Positions 7,787 to 17,423 of a stretch of 34,908 bases of DNA are shown here, in pieces. How positions within the stretch are numbered: position 1 is the first letter of the stretch; each line of letters opens with the position of its first letter. This stretch comes from Bacteroides ovatus (lineage in GTDB: Bacteria > Bacteroidota > Bacteroidia > Bacteroidales > Bacteroidaceae), in NCBI GenBank assembly GCA_030844565.1, contig JAUUNK010000030.1, forward strand, positions 1 to 34,908, read 5' to 3'. The notes beneath the pieces were generated by a model. It was not told where the DNA came from. It was given only the letters and a program-made list of their open reading frames with translations, and did not search any database. The position numbers were made by a program, and so were the translations under genes.

Positions 7787-7790
7787 ACTG

Positions 7791-7798
7791 CAAAGTTA
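7791..7798 (-). promoter_or_regulatory. Possible internal promoter before GH20
   Basis: The minus strand reads TAACTTTG, matching TAnnTTTG. A start about 7 bases later would put the 7742-7786 hairpin at the very 5' end of the transcript. No clear -33 TTTG is visible. Confidence 0.4.
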
Positions 7799-7821
7799 AT
7801 ACTTTAATTGGCTATCCTTGT

Positions 7822-9516
7822 TTATTCCCAGCCGGAATTTTGTTTAAGATTGGTATTCTTATAGCGTTCCGTGTTGGCTATCGGATAGAAATACATCTTA
7901 TCTTGGATGTCATAGGTGGCAAGCTGTTCTTTGGTGTACTTGATAGTGCCATCAGCTTGCTTCACTACTTTCACTTTATAGATGTGCTCCATTTCATCCA
8001 ATTCTTTCCATCGGCGAAGATCCCAGAAACGTTGTCCTTCGAAAGCGAATTCCACCCGGCGTTCGTTTTTCAGACGTTTCAGGAAGTCATTTTTACTCAT
8101 ACCTGTGGGGTAGGGCGGCATTTTTACGTCTCCACGGTTACGTACCAGGTTCACTGCTTCGCGTGCGCTGAGTGTGTAATCACCTTTGTAATCGGGATCA
8201 CCGTATGCATTCACCATCGCTTCGGCATAGTTGAGTAAGATTTCGGCGTAGCGGAACAATATCCAGTTGTGTTGCTGGCTGGTGGTTGTTTCGCCAGATT
8301 CGAAGGTAACGTTGTTGTTAACATACTTTCTCAGATAGTAACCTGTGGTAGTAGCGTTCTTGATGGGCTGTCCGTTCTTTCCTCCTTCGAAGATTTCAAC
8401 TTCTGTTTTAGCAGGCCATACCATACCGTTGTAAACCACCGTCATTGAGAGACGCGGATCGCGGTTGGCATAGGGGTTCTTTGCCATTTCCTCGTTGTTC
8501 CAATCGAAGGCGGTTCCGTCCGTCATCTCATAAGCGCTAACGAGGTTTTCTGTCGGGCAGGTAGAAGTGGATCCCTGGGTTACTCCCATCGGGAAGTTGG
8601 CAGATTCAAATGAGGTGTTTGCTCCTGTAGGACGGCACATAATAACCTCTTTACTTGCATTGTTTGTTGCTCCGTAGAGGTTGGAGTAGTTGGCATCCAA
8701 AGCGTAGCCTAACGTTCCTGCCTGACTGATAAGATCGTAGGCAGCTTGGGCAGCATCTTTCCATTTCTGAGTATCATCTGTTGAGTACAGTGGACTTGCC
8801 AAGTATAGAGAAGCACGTGACTTCAAGGCCAGCGCCATGCCTTTGGTAATGCGCTGCAAGTTTCCTGTACCTCCCGGCATATTATTATAGTCGTTCGGCA
8901 GCTTATTATTAGCAAGGTCCGTACATTCACTGATGATAAAGCTCAGCAAAGTAGTGGCGTCTACAGGTTCTGCCTCATTAGCTTCTTCCTGAGTCACAGT
9001 TTTGAGAATGAGAGGAACATTGCGGTAACGTTTCACTAATTCAAAATAATAGAAGGCACGGAGGAAGCGTACTTCATGTTCGTAGTTCAGATAACTTTTG
9101 TAGTCGTCTGCGAAACCATCCGAATATTTCCATTCGTCAAATGTGAGTCCCACACAGTTTTCCAGATAGAAATTGGCATCATGGATAGCGTTGTAATAAG
9201 TGGAGAATACATCGTTCACCGTATAGTTAGGTGACCATGTGCCGTTGACAAAACGCTGGATTGCCGATGATTCGTATACATGTATGGCATCATCTGTTGC
9301 AGCATCCTGCATAGCGCCGGAAGTGTTACAGAAATCATGTGGCAGATAACTGTAGACTTGTGTGGCGAGTTGTTCCACCCGGTCCATGTTGTCTAGGATT
9401 TGTTGCTTTGAATAGTAATCCGTTTCGCTGCAATCCATAAAGTCGCAGGCAGTGAACAGCGCCGTCGGTGCGGCAGCGAGCAACAATGCGATATAGTTGA
9501 ATTTAAAAGATTTCAT
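7822..9516 (-). CDS. SusD-family surface glycan-binding lipoprotein (pair 1)
   Basis: About 564 residues. The start MKSFKFNYIA is preferred: the frame is open to 9552, but the upstream susC stop is at 9530 and AAAGGA lies 7 bases before this ATG; an ATG at 9522 is also possible. The signal peptide ends in the lipobox ALFTAC (Cys24), followed by DFMDCSETDY. SusD/RagB hallmarks are YYNAIHDANFYLENC, the TPR-like helix YLNYEHEVRFLRAFYYFELVKRYRNVPLI, the RYAEILLNYAEA segment, and the C-terminal signature LKNERRVEFAFEGQRFWDLRRW. It caps the SusC1 barrel, feeding oligosaccharide into it. The stop-to-start gap with susC1 is only 13 bases. The ligand is not predictable. Confidence 0.93.
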   Translation of the reverse strand: MKSFKFNYIALLLAAAPTALFTACDFMDCSETDYYSKQQILDNMDRVEQLATQVYSYLPHDFCNTSGAMQDAATDDAIHVYESSAIQRFVNGTWSPNYTVNDVFSTYYNAIHDANFYLENCVGLTFDEWKYSDGFADDYKSYLNYEHEVRFLRAFYYFELVKRYRNVPLILKTVTQEEANEAEPVDATTLLSFIISECTDLANNKLPNDYNNMPGGTGNLQRITKGMALALKSRASLYLASPLYSTDDTQKWKDAAQAAYDLISQAGTLGYALDANYSNLYGATNNASKEVIMCRPTGANTSFESANFPMGVTQGSTSTCPTENLVSAYEMTDGTAFDWNNEEMAKNPYANRDPRLSMTVVYNGMVWPAKTEVEIFEGGKNGQPIKNATTTGYYLRKYVNNNVTFESGETTTSQQHNWILFRYAEILLNYAEAMVNAYGDPDYKGDYTLSAREAVNLVRNRGDVKMPPYPTGMSKNDFLKRLKNERRVEFAFEGQRFWDLRRWKELDEMEHIYKVKVVKQADGTIKYTKEQLATYDIQDKMYFYPIANTERYKNTNLKQNSGWE

Positions 9517-9529
9517 CTTCATTTCCTTT

Positions 9530-12307
9530 TTAGAATGATAAGTTAACACCAAAAGTATATTGAGTCATGCTTGGGTGGCTTGTTCCAAGGTTTTCGGGGT
9601 CCAATACCTTTATATTGTCTATACAAAATAGATCGTGTCCGCGGGCAAATACTTTGGCTTTCTTAATAAACTTACTTTTCTTCAGCATTTCCTGAGAGAA
9701 GTTATAGTAGACTTCCAAGGTACGTAGTTTCAGATAAGAAGCATCTGCTACCCACAACGAATTGGTGGTGTAGTTATTGGCAGAACCTTCCGAAGTCAGG
9801 CGAGGGTATTTGGCATTTGGAGTTTCCGGTGTCCAGCGGTTGTTGTAGTATTCCGTGGAGATGGTCCGGTTACTGATGAGAGGCCAATATACGCTCGGCG
9901 TGTTCAGCGTCTTGCTTTGATGTTCCGTTCCCTGGAAGAGAGCGTAGATACCGAAACCTTTGTATTCGAGGTTGAGGTCGAATGAATAATAGATTTCAGG
10001 CATCGAGCTGTAGCCCAAAGGTATTTGGTCGTAAGAGTCGATTACACCATCGTTATTCTGGTCCTTGTACTTTAGATCACCCGGACGGACTTCCGATAAG
10101 TTTTGTTTTACTTTGCGGTTGTCGATTTCTTCCTGGCTCTGGTAAATGCCTTCCACTTCATATCCAAAAATCTGTCCCAGACGTCTTCCTGTGCGTTTCA
10201 GATAGTCGTATGGTCGGTATTCTTCGTTCTGATTGATGATTTTGTTGCGGTTGAATGTCAACATACCTCCAATCTGATAGGAGAAGTCACCGATTTTGTC
10301 TGCCCAGCGCAACGTTGCTTCTACACCGTAGCTGTTGACTACACCGTTGTTGATTTGCGGAGCAGTGAGACCGAAGATAGAAGAGACTGCGTTGTTGCCA
10401 CTTACCAGAATATCCGTGCGATGGTCGTAGAAACCATCTATGCTTACAGACAGCTTATTGAATGCCATAAAGTCGAATCCTACGTTCAGCTTATGAGACT
10501 TTTCGTATGTCATGTCGGAAATACCCAGTTGAGTGATTTTCATTCCGCTGGTACTGGTAGGGTTTTTGCCGAAAAGATAGCTGCCTCCTGTCCCGTAAAT
10601 GTCAAGGAAGAGGTCGGTGCCATAGTCTGCCCGCCCGGCAACACCGTAAGTAGCGCGCAGCTTCAGCAGGTTGAGCCAGTCATTTTTTAGGAAGCCTTCT
10701 TCCGAAAGAATCCATGCGGCGCCTACCGAAGGGAAGAGTCCCCAGCGATTATCGGGGTCAAGGATACTGGCTGCCGAACCGGATAACGAAGCATCGAGAA
10801 CATAGCGATGGTTGTAGACATAATGTGCCTGAGCAACAACATCCATGAATGCACGCGAATTATTTTGTCCTTTGGCGTTTGTCTTATCCATATTGTATTG
10901 TAACGTAGCCGACAAGCTATGCTTATTCCAGTCTCTTGCATAGTTGGCATAAGCACCGAAGTTGAAGTGGTTGACCGTGCTACCTACACTTTTAGAGAAA
11001 GACAGAGAACCTTCGTTGCGCAGGTTAGTATATGTTGTTTCGCCTGTTTCCCAGTTATAAGCTGCAGATTCGTAACCGAAATTTTTGGTATTATTATCCC
11101 AGTAGGAAGCGCTATTGTCCAATCCTACCTGAAGTCCGGCGGAAAGGCCTTTCACTAGACTGCTGAGATCCTGGATAACCTTCATGTCGGCATACATATT
11201 GCGCACCTGTGAACGTGCATATCCTTTAGCGGAGATATTGGCAACAGGATTGTTGCTATACACCGTCGTACCTCCCCAAATGCCGCGGGTAGTCTTCACT
11301 GGAAATGCTCCGGAGGGCACTTGATAAAGCGCTGTGAAGATATCATCTGTTGTCGTTCCGGGGCGATTGTGCTCAGAGAAATTACCGAACAGGTTCAATT
11401 GTACTGTCGTAGTAGGGCTGACTGTAATATCCAGGTTGGTGCGGATGTTCAACTTCGAATACTTCCATTGGGTAGAATAACCGTCGTTGTCGGCAGTCGG
11501 TTCCAGAAGTCCGTTGTCGTTGAGATAGTTCAATTGTGCGTAATAGCGGACAAACTGTCCCCCTCCTCTGGCGGAGAAGGTAACGTTGTTGCCATAGCTG
11601 CGGTCGCGCAAAGCTTCGTCCCACCAGTCTACATTCGGATAAGCGTCGGGATTGCTCTGCGTTCTGAAAGCTTCCAGTTCGGCTGCGGAGTAGCGAGGCG
11701 AGAGACCATCGTTAACCAATCCTTCGTTTAATGCTTTGGCATAAGTATAACCGTCTACCAACTCAGGCAACCTTTGCGGAGTAGCCATGTTGAATTGATA
11801 TGAGAAATTGATTTCCGGTTTGCCCAGTGTACCCCGTTTGGTTTTCACCAGGATAACGCCGTTCGCTCCACGTATGCCGTATAATGCTGTTGAAGCTGCA
11901 TCTTTCAATACGGTAACCGATTCTATTTCATCGGCACTAATTTGGTCGAAGGAGCGCTCGAAACCATCTACCAGTATCAGTGGGTTGGTAGAATTGCTTG
12001 TTCCCTGGCCGCGTACTTTCATGCTGGCTGTGTTGTCCCAGGCATTACCTGTTCCCTGCAATACCTGAAGCCCCGGGATAAGACCATAAAGCATATTGGA
12101 GTTATTGATACTCTTTTTGTGAGAGAGTTCTTCTTCGGTAGCCACAGCCGTGGCAGTGGTCGATTCCTTCAGGTTGAAGGAAATTCCCCGTCCATACTCT
12201 ACAGCCATCTTACTTTTGCGTGTGACTATGCTGTCCTGCTGCTGGGCCAGGGCGATAACCGGTGAGCTCAGCATGCACGCTACTAATAACTTGATACTTC
12301 TTTTCAT
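9530..12307 (-). CDS. SusC-family TonB-dependent transporter (pair 1, short form)
   Basis: A 925-residue outer-membrane importer. The signal peptide MKRSIKLLVACMLSSPVIALAQ is followed directly by a short linker and the plug (NSNMLYGLIPGLQVLQG, MKVRGQGTSNSTNPLILVDG, SVTVLKDAASTALYGIRGANGVILVKTKRG). The carboxypeptidase-like domain usual in SusC proteins is missing, which makes it 135 residues shorter than its neighbour. A beta barrel follows and ends in aromatic residues (QYTFGVNLSF), as expected for outer-membrane insertion. Extracellular-loop and barrel motifs such as YGVAGRADYG and YKDQNNDGVIDSYDQIPLGYSSMPEIYY are typical. It starts 44 bases after the susD2 stop, so the pairs are likely co-transcribed. 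It probably forms a complex with SusD1. Confidence 0.94.
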   Translation of the reverse strand: MKRSIKLLVACMLSSPVIALAQQQDSIVTRKSKMAVEYGRGISFNLKESTTATAVATEEELSHKKSINNSNMLYGLIPGLQVLQGTGNAWDNTASMKVRGQGTSNSTNPLILVDGFERSFDQISADEIESVTVLKDAASTALYGIRGANGVILVKTKRGTLGKPEINFSYQFNMATPQRLPELVDGYTYAKALNEGLVNDGLSPRYSAAELEAFRTQSNPDAYPNVDWWDEALRDRSYGNNVTFSARGGGQFVRYYAQLNYLNDNGLLEPTADNDGYSTQWKYSKLNIRTNLDITVSPTTTVQLNLFGNFSEHNRPGTTTDDIFTALYQVPSGAFPVKTTRGIWGGTTVYSNNPVANISAKGYARSQVRNMYADMKVIQDLSSLVKGLSAGLQVGLDNSASYWDNNTKNFGYESAAYNWETGETTYTNLRNEGSLSFSKSVGSTVNHFNFGAYANYARDWNKHSLSATLQYNMDKTNAKGQNNSRAFMDVVAQAHYVYNHRYVLDASLSGSAASILDPDNRWGLFPSVGAAWILSEEGFLKNDWLNLLKLRATYGVAGRADYGTDLFLDIYGTGGSYLFGKNPTSTSGMKITQLGISDMTYEKSHKLNVGFDFMAFNKLSVSIDGFYDHRTDILVSGNNAVSSIFGLTAPQINNGVVNSYGVEATLRWADKIGDFSYQIGGMLTFNRNKIINQNEEYRPYDYLKRTGRRLGQIFGYEVEGIYQSQEEIDNRKVKQNLSEVRPGDLKYKDQNNDGVIDSYDQIPLGYSSMPEIYYSFDLNLEYKGFGIYALFQGTEHQSKTLNTPSVYWPLISNRTISTEYYNNRWTPETPNAKYPRLTSEGSANNYTTNSLWVADASYLKLRTLEVYYNFSQEMLKKSKFIKKAKVFARGHDLFCIDNIKVLDPENLGTSHPSMTQYTFGVNLSF

Positions 12308-12351
12308 GAGTATATTGTTTCTTTCTGTTTTCTATTAATGTCTTTGTTTAA

Positions 12352-14208
12352 TTATTCCCATCCTGGGTTTTGTATCAGACCGTAGCCTTTGTTGACCTCT
12401 TTGGATGGGAAAGCGCTCAGGCACCAGCGAGGTTCGAAGCCGCTGGTCCACCAAACGCGTGGATATTTAGTCAGCGCAAAGGTTTCGAACTTGTATTCTC
12501 CCGTCTCTTTGTGTCTGTATACGTGCAAGCCATGCAACGGTTGTTCAAAGACGTGATAAAGTTTCCAGCGTATCAGGTCGAAGAAACGTACTTCTTCGTA
12601 TCCGAATTCGCAAGCACGTTCGCGCAACAATGCTTCACGGAATTGTTTCTGGTCCAGTCCTGTTTTCAATCCCGGCAGGTTCACACGGGCACGCACTTTG
12701 TTGACAGCGTTGTAGGCCTCCGCTGTAGGTCCGCCGTGATATTCGTTGAGGGCTTCGGCATAGCTCAGGTAGATTTCCGCCAATCGTAGGAACGGCCATT
12801 GGATGGGTCGGCTTTTCCAAGTTGAATTTCTGTCCAATCCCCATTTACGGCAGGCAAGTCCGGTGGCAAGACTGAGTTGATGAGTGCTTCCGCCTTGTGC
12901 CCAGTCTGCTCCTTGCGGGTAATTAACGGGGTCGTCTTCATACTTTTCCGTCAAGTCTGCTGTTCTTCCGTTGTATTTGTCTCCATCGAGGATAAAGGTT
13001 TCATATAAACGCGGGTCACGTTTTAAGAAAGGATTTTTAGCCTGTTCGGGATTGTCCCAGCTAAATTCGGTTCCATCTTCCATAGAGAACATGTCGAAGT
13101 ATTCTTTGGTGGGGCAGTATCCTCCCCAGCGAATGGAGTTGCTCAGGATGGAGTTGGCACCGGCATTAAGGATATTTCTTCTTACGGAGATTAAAGTTTC
13201 CGTAGTTCCCCGGTCATAATAGCCGCTTGTAAAAGCTTCACGTACATCTGCTGTTCCGTTATCTCCAGCCTCTACCAGTTTGTAATAGCCATTGGAATTC
13301 AAGGCGGTGAAGAACTCTTCGCAAGCAGTGATAGCCAGTTTCCAACGTTCCTGATCGTAACCTCCGAACCACGTCATAAACTGAGAAGAGGCTTCCCCTT
13401 CACAATAAGCGGTAGCAGAGTTAAACAGGGGGCTGGCAGCAAAGAGCAGCACACGGGCTTTCAATCCCATAGCACCGGCTTTGTTCATTCGCCCGTCCCA
13501 GTTTGCCATGTCTGCGTCGGAAACTCTCCAAGGGAATTCCGGAGTATTGATGGCATCGTTCAGTAATCCGATGATAAAGTCTACAGTAGCTTGCAGGGTG
13601 GCACGTTTAGGTAGGTTTGTATCTTCCGGATCGATGGCATGGTCCACGATGGGAAGGGCTCCGAAGTGGCGTAACATGTGCGAGTAGTAGATGGCAACAA
13701 TCATTTTGGCCTCTGCTTTCAGGCGTGCCTTTTCGCTAGCTTCCATATCTGGCACTCGATCTACGTTCTCATAGAGCAGCCAGGCATGTCGGATACCTGT
13801 CCACATGTGTGATTCGCTATTGTTGAAGCGGCATTTGGTTCTTTGACCCGTTGGGTAAGAGCTTCGTGAGTCTTCGATAGAGGCATTGTAATTGCCCGGA
13901 TAGTATACTTTAGACAGACCGGAATAACCCACATTATCGTAGTTTAAGTCTGTCAATCCTTCCAATGTGCCGAGCCAGAGTTGGGTCCAATAGTTGGCGG
14001 TTTCCATACCATAGGGGAGGTATTGGTAACTTTTCCACAGCACGCGGCGGGCGTATTCGGCAGTAGAGAATATGGTGTCGATGGTCACATCCGAGCTAGG
14101 CGGTTTCTGCAGGAATTTGTCGCCGAAAGCAAGGTCTTCACAAGAGATTGCCGTGAACAAAGAGCTTGTCAAGAGTAAAGTATATAATAGTTTTTTAAGT
14201 GATTTCAT
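12352..14208 (-). CDS. SusD-family surface glycan-binding lipoprotein (pair 2)
   Basis: A 618-residue lipoprotein. The signal is MKSLKKLLYTLLLTSSLFTAIS with lipid-anchoring Cys23, then EDLAFGDKFLQKPPSSDVTIDTIFSTAEYARRVLWKSY. RagB/SusD features include the helix KARLKAEAKMIVAIYYSHMLRHFGALPIVD, PFLRLAEIYLSYAEALNEYHGG and the C-terminal LRERACEFGYEEVRFFDLIRWK. It is about 54 residues longer than SusD1 and only distantly similar by eye, so the two pairs look like independent glycan-binding units rather than a recent duplication. It lies 20 bases after the susC2 stop. The ligand is not determined by sequence; the GH20 enzyme in the same operon suggests N-acetylhexosamine-containing chains. Confidence 0.93.
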   Translation of the reverse strand: MKSLKKLLYTLLLTSSLFTAISCEDLAFGDKFLQKPPSSDVTIDTIFSTAEYARRVLWKSYQYLPYGMETANYWTQLWLGTLEGLTDLNYDNVGYSGLSKVYYPGNYNASIEDSRSSYPTGQRTKCRFNNSESHMWTGIRHAWLLYENVDRVPDMEASEKARLKAEAKMIVAIYYSHMLRHFGALPIVDHAIDPEDTNLPKRATLQATVDFIIGLLNDAINTPEFPWRVSDADMANWDGRMNKAGAMGLKARVLLFAASPLFNSATAYCEGEASSQFMTWFGGYDQERWKLAITACEEFFTALNSNGYYKLVEAGDNGTADVREAFTSGYYDRGTTETLISVRRNILNAGANSILSNSIRWGGYCPTKEYFDMFSMEDGTEFSWDNPEQAKNPFLKRDPRLYETFILDGDKYNGRTADLTEKYEDDPVNYPQGADWAQGGSTHQLSLATGLACRKWGLDRNSTWKSRPIQWPFLRLAEIYLSYAEALNEYHGGPTAEAYNAVNKVRARVNLPGLKTGLDQKQFREALLRERACEFGYEEVRFFDLIRWKLYHVFEQPLHGLHVYRHKETGEYKFETFALTKYPRVWWTSGFEPRWCLSAFPSKEVNKGYGLIQNPGWE

Positions 14209-14228
14209 ATTTCTTATGTTTTAAATGA

Positions 14229-17200
14229 TTAGAAACCGACTTTCAATCCCACGTTCACCACCTTAATCAGCGGATAAGCTGTGCCGTCCGGATTGGCTTC
14301 GGGGTCGCATACGTCCAGCTTGTCAAAAGTCAGCAAGTTGTAGCCCGATACGAACAGGCGGAGCGAGCCGATGTGTGCTTTCTTGAGCAGAGTGGTAGGG
14401 AAAGAATATCCTAATTCAATGTTCTTCAAACGAACGTATGAGGCATCTCTCAACCAGAGATCAGAATCCTGATAGTTGTGGGACTTGCTTTGGAAAGAAA
14501 GAGCAGGTGCTTTAGCAGAGTTACCCTTTTCCGGTGTCCAGGCATCTTCAATCATGTATTTCATTACGGCTGAATTGTTGCTCTCACCAAAAGGAGTACG
14601 ATACATGGAACTCAGGAAGCGGGAAGTCTTGAATGCTCCCGACCAAGTCATGCTAAAGTCGAATCCTTTCCAGGAGATGCCCAAATTTACGCCGGCTGTG
14701 TAGAGCGGGTATTTAGGATAGCCGATGTCGCGTACATCCTTTTCGTCGATTCTGTGGTCTCCGTTCAAATCTTTGTACTTCACGTCTCCGGCAAGAGGCT
14801 TATAGCCTGAACCCTGGTCGGCTATGCCACCCTCTTTTCCTTTCAGGCTTTCGTAGTTGGCAGCTTCTTCCTCAGTGAAATATCCGTCGAATACATAACC
14901 GAATTGTTGTCCTACCGGCTTGCCTTCTGTCTGCATCCATTCATACGGATACTTGATTTCGTCGATGAAGACTACCTTGTTTTTGGCGTATGAAAGGTTG
15001 GCTCCAATGTTATAGCGTACTTCGTTGATGCGATCTTCCCATTTCAGGTTGATTTCATAACCTTGGTTGTCTACCTTACCGATATTGGCGATAGGAAGAC
15101 TGACGGCTAAGTAGTCCGGAGTAACGGTACGTGCCTTCAAGATGTTCTTTCGATGCTCGATAAAGTAGTCGAAATTCAAAGTCAGGCGGTCGTTGGCGAA
15201 CTTCATGTCGACGCCATAGTTCTGTTTGGCGGCTGTTTCCCATGTTACGTTCGGGTTACCTTTCTTCGATTCCGTGGCTCCAGCGATGTTTGTGGAGGTG
15301 TTGGTTCCAAAGTTATAGTTTCCTGAACTGATAAGGTATTTGTCCGGCAGATAAAGGAAACGGGAATAATCGCTCACGCGGTCATTACCTACGATACCAT
15401 AAGAACCACGAATCTTGAAATAGTTGATAGCTTTTTTCAAGGGTTGGAAGAAGCTTTCTTCAGAGATAATCCATCCTAGAGAACCTGCGGGGAAGAAACC
15501 GAACCGGTTGCCTTCGGCAAAGTTTTCCGAACCGTTGTAGCCTACGCTGAAATCCACCAGATAGCGGGTTTTATAGTCATACGTTACGCGACCCACTAAG
15601 CCTACGTAGCTTCGGGGAATACCGATAAATTCGGACGGACTGCTTCCCTCATAGGGATAATAAGTCATAGACTGATTATACATAGCCAGTCCCGATACGT
15701 GGTGGTTCCCGAAGGTGCGCTGATAATTAACTGCTGCTTCCAGATACCAGTTACGGGTTTGTCCGGTAGATTCGGAGTATCCAAGTTTTTGATAATCCTG
15801 TACCTTTTTATATATCAACTGCCCGTCGGTATCATAAATGGCTTCGTACTTATTGGCACGGCCTTCGCGGCGTTTGGTAATGGTGACGCCACTGTTATAG
15901 GCACCCTTTACATGCACTTTGAGTCCTTTGGTCAGGAAGTCTAGCTTCTGAGTCAATTGGAAGTCAAAGTTCAGAGTATTTTGGGTACGGTTGTTATAGC
16001 CCTTACCGTAGTAAGTGTTCAATGCATCATAGTAGTTACCGATGGAGAAAAGGTCAGTGTCCGACACCACCCATCTTCCATCTACAATACCTGCGCCGGC
16101 AAAAGGAACAGCGGTGTAGACATCACGGAACAAATATTTCAATTGGGTATACGTACCGTTGTTATAGTTAGGCTCTTGTTTGTCATTCAAATATCCTCCC
16201 AGGTTTAACTGCATGGTAGTAGATTTTGTGACATCGATGTCCATATTGATACGGTAGTTGTAACGGTTGTATTTGAAACCTTTGTCGTTTCCGTTCTCTT
16301 CGAAGGTGTTGAAAAGACCGTCCTGGGTGAATACACCCAACGAAGCAAAGTATTTAACTCTCTCAGAACCGCCTGATATATTAAAGTTGTGTTGTGTTTG
16401 TAACGCAGAGTTCTTGATGAGCATGTCTGTCCAGTTGGTATTGGGGTATACCAGCGGATCGCTGTTGGTGCGGAACTTTTCAATAATATCAGGTGAGAAA
16501 GCCAATTGGTCTTCTGATACTCCGTCGTGGAGTTGGGTATTGTTGTAAGCTGTTGCATATTCGTAGCTACCAGCAAATTCCGGTACACGCGACGGCATCT
16601 GCCATGCATACGTAGTAGAGAAGTTTATTTTAGCTTTGCCCGAGTTTCCGCGACGCGTAGTCACCAGGATAACGCCGTTTGCACCACGTACTCCAAATAC
16701 GGCGGTGGCGGAAGCATCTTTCAGTACAGTGATACTTTCCACTTCATTGGGGTCTAGTTGGAAGAACGAACGTTCCACTCCATCCACCAACATAAGAGGT
16801 TGGGAAAGGTCGGTACTCAAGGAACCTACACCACGAACATACAGAGTGGCATCGTCAGCTCCCGGTTGTCCGCTGGACTGCACACTGGCAAGACCTGTTA
16901 CCTTACCTGTTAATGCATTCGCCATACTGGCTACCGGAGATTTCAGTAACTCTTCGTTATTGATAGAGGAAAGTGCTCCGGTAACAGTCACTTTTTTCTG
17001 TGCACCATAAGCGATAATCTGTACCTCTTCCAGTGCCTGCACATCTTCGTTTAGTTGGATTTTAAGATTTCTTTCTCCTTTGTAGTGGATTTCTTTGTTT
17101 TCATATCCCACGTAGGATACGATAAGAGTAGCTCCTACAGGAACTTTCAGTTTAAAGTTTCCGTCCAAATCGGTGATTACTCCCGTGGTTGTTCCTTTCA

Positions 17201-17411
17201 CTTTGACAGTAGCTCCAATAACAGGTCCCATGGCATCGGACACCGTACCTGTGACTTCTATCTCTTTTCTTTGCTGTGCTATTTCCAGGTCTGTTGGGAA
17301 AGTATTGTTATACTCTGTACCTGACGAAAAAGCCAATTGCCCGGAAGACAAAGTGGCTGCTAGCAGCCATATTCTACAAGGAATCTTCATAGAACTGACT
17401 CGTCTTTTCAT
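14229..17411 (-). CDS. SusC-family TonB-dependent transporter (pair 2, with carboxypeptidase-like domain)
   Basis: A 1060-residue outer-membrane importer, first large gene of the transport operon. The signal is around MKIPCRIWLLAATLSSGQLAF; translation may begin at the first ATG (used here) or at Met8. Residues about 50-125 form a carboxypeptidase regulatory-like beta-sandwich (VTGTVSDAMGPVIGATVKVK, ITDLDGNFKLKVPVGATLIV). The TonB box region and plug follow (EEVQIIAYGAQKKVTVTGAL, DATLYVRGVGSLS, SITVLKDASATAVFGVRGANG), then a barrel ending VVNVGLKVGF. The length is typical for SusC. Upstream lie a possible small leader ORF and a weak promoter. With SusD2 it would import glycans released or bound at the surface. 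Confidence 0.95.
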   Translation of the reverse strand: MKRRVSSMKIPCRIWLLAATLSSGQLAFSSGTEYNNTFPTDLEIAQQRKEIEVTGTVSDAMGPVIGATVKVKGTTTGVITDLDGNFKLKVPVGATLIVSYVGYENKEIHYKGERNLKIQLNEDVQALEEVQIIAYGAQKKVTVTGALSSINNEELLKSPVASMANALTGKVTGLASVQSSGQPGADDATLYVRGVGSLSTDLSQPLMLVDGVERSFFQLDPNEVESITVLKDASATAVFGVRGANGVILVTTRRGNSGKAKINFSTTYAWQMPSRVPEFAGSYEYATAYNNTQLHDGVSEDQLAFSPDIIEKFRTNSDPLVYPNTNWTDMLIKNSALQTQHNFNISGGSERVKYFASLGVFTQDGLFNTFEENGNDKGFKYNRYNYRINMDIDVTKSTTMQLNLGGYLNDKQEPNYNNGTYTQLKYLFRDVYTAVPFAGAGIVDGRWVVSDTDLFSIGNYYDALNTYYGKGYNNRTQNTLNFDFQLTQKLDFLTKGLKVHVKGAYNSGVTITKRREGRANKYEAIYDTDGQLIYKKVQDYQKLGYSESTGQTRNWYLEAAVNYQRTFGNHHVSGLAMYNQSMTYYPYEGSSPSEFIGIPRSYVGLVGRVTYDYKTRYLVDFSVGYNGSENFAEGNRFGFFPAGSLGWIISEESFFQPLKKAINYFKIRGSYGIVGNDRVSDYSRFLYLPDKYLISSGNYNFGTNTSTNIAGATESKKGNPNVTWETAAKQNYGVDMKFANDRLTLNFDYFIEHRKNILKARTVTPDYLAVSLPIANIGKVDNQGYEINLKWEDRINEVRYNIGANLSYAKNKVVFIDEIKYPYEWMQTEGKPVGQQFGYVFDGYFTEEEAANYESLKGKEGGIADQGSGYKPLAGDVKYKDLNGDHRIDEKDVRDIGYPKYPLYTAGVNLGISWKGFDFSMTWSGAFKTSRFLSSMYRTPFGESNNSAVMKYMIEDAWTPEKGNSAKAPALSFQSKSHNYQDSDLWLRDASYVRLKNIELGYSFPTTLLKKAHIGSLRLFVSGYNLLTFDKLDVCDPEANPDGTAYPLIKVVNVGLKVGF

Positions 17412-17423
17412 ACGCTTTTAATT

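Noticed and set aside
9520..9552. Earlier start of susD (pair 1) at 9552, overlapping the susC stop
   Set aside because: It would add MVLTYHSKKE ahead of a normal lipoprotein signal; the ATG at 9516 has AAAGGA at ideal spacing.
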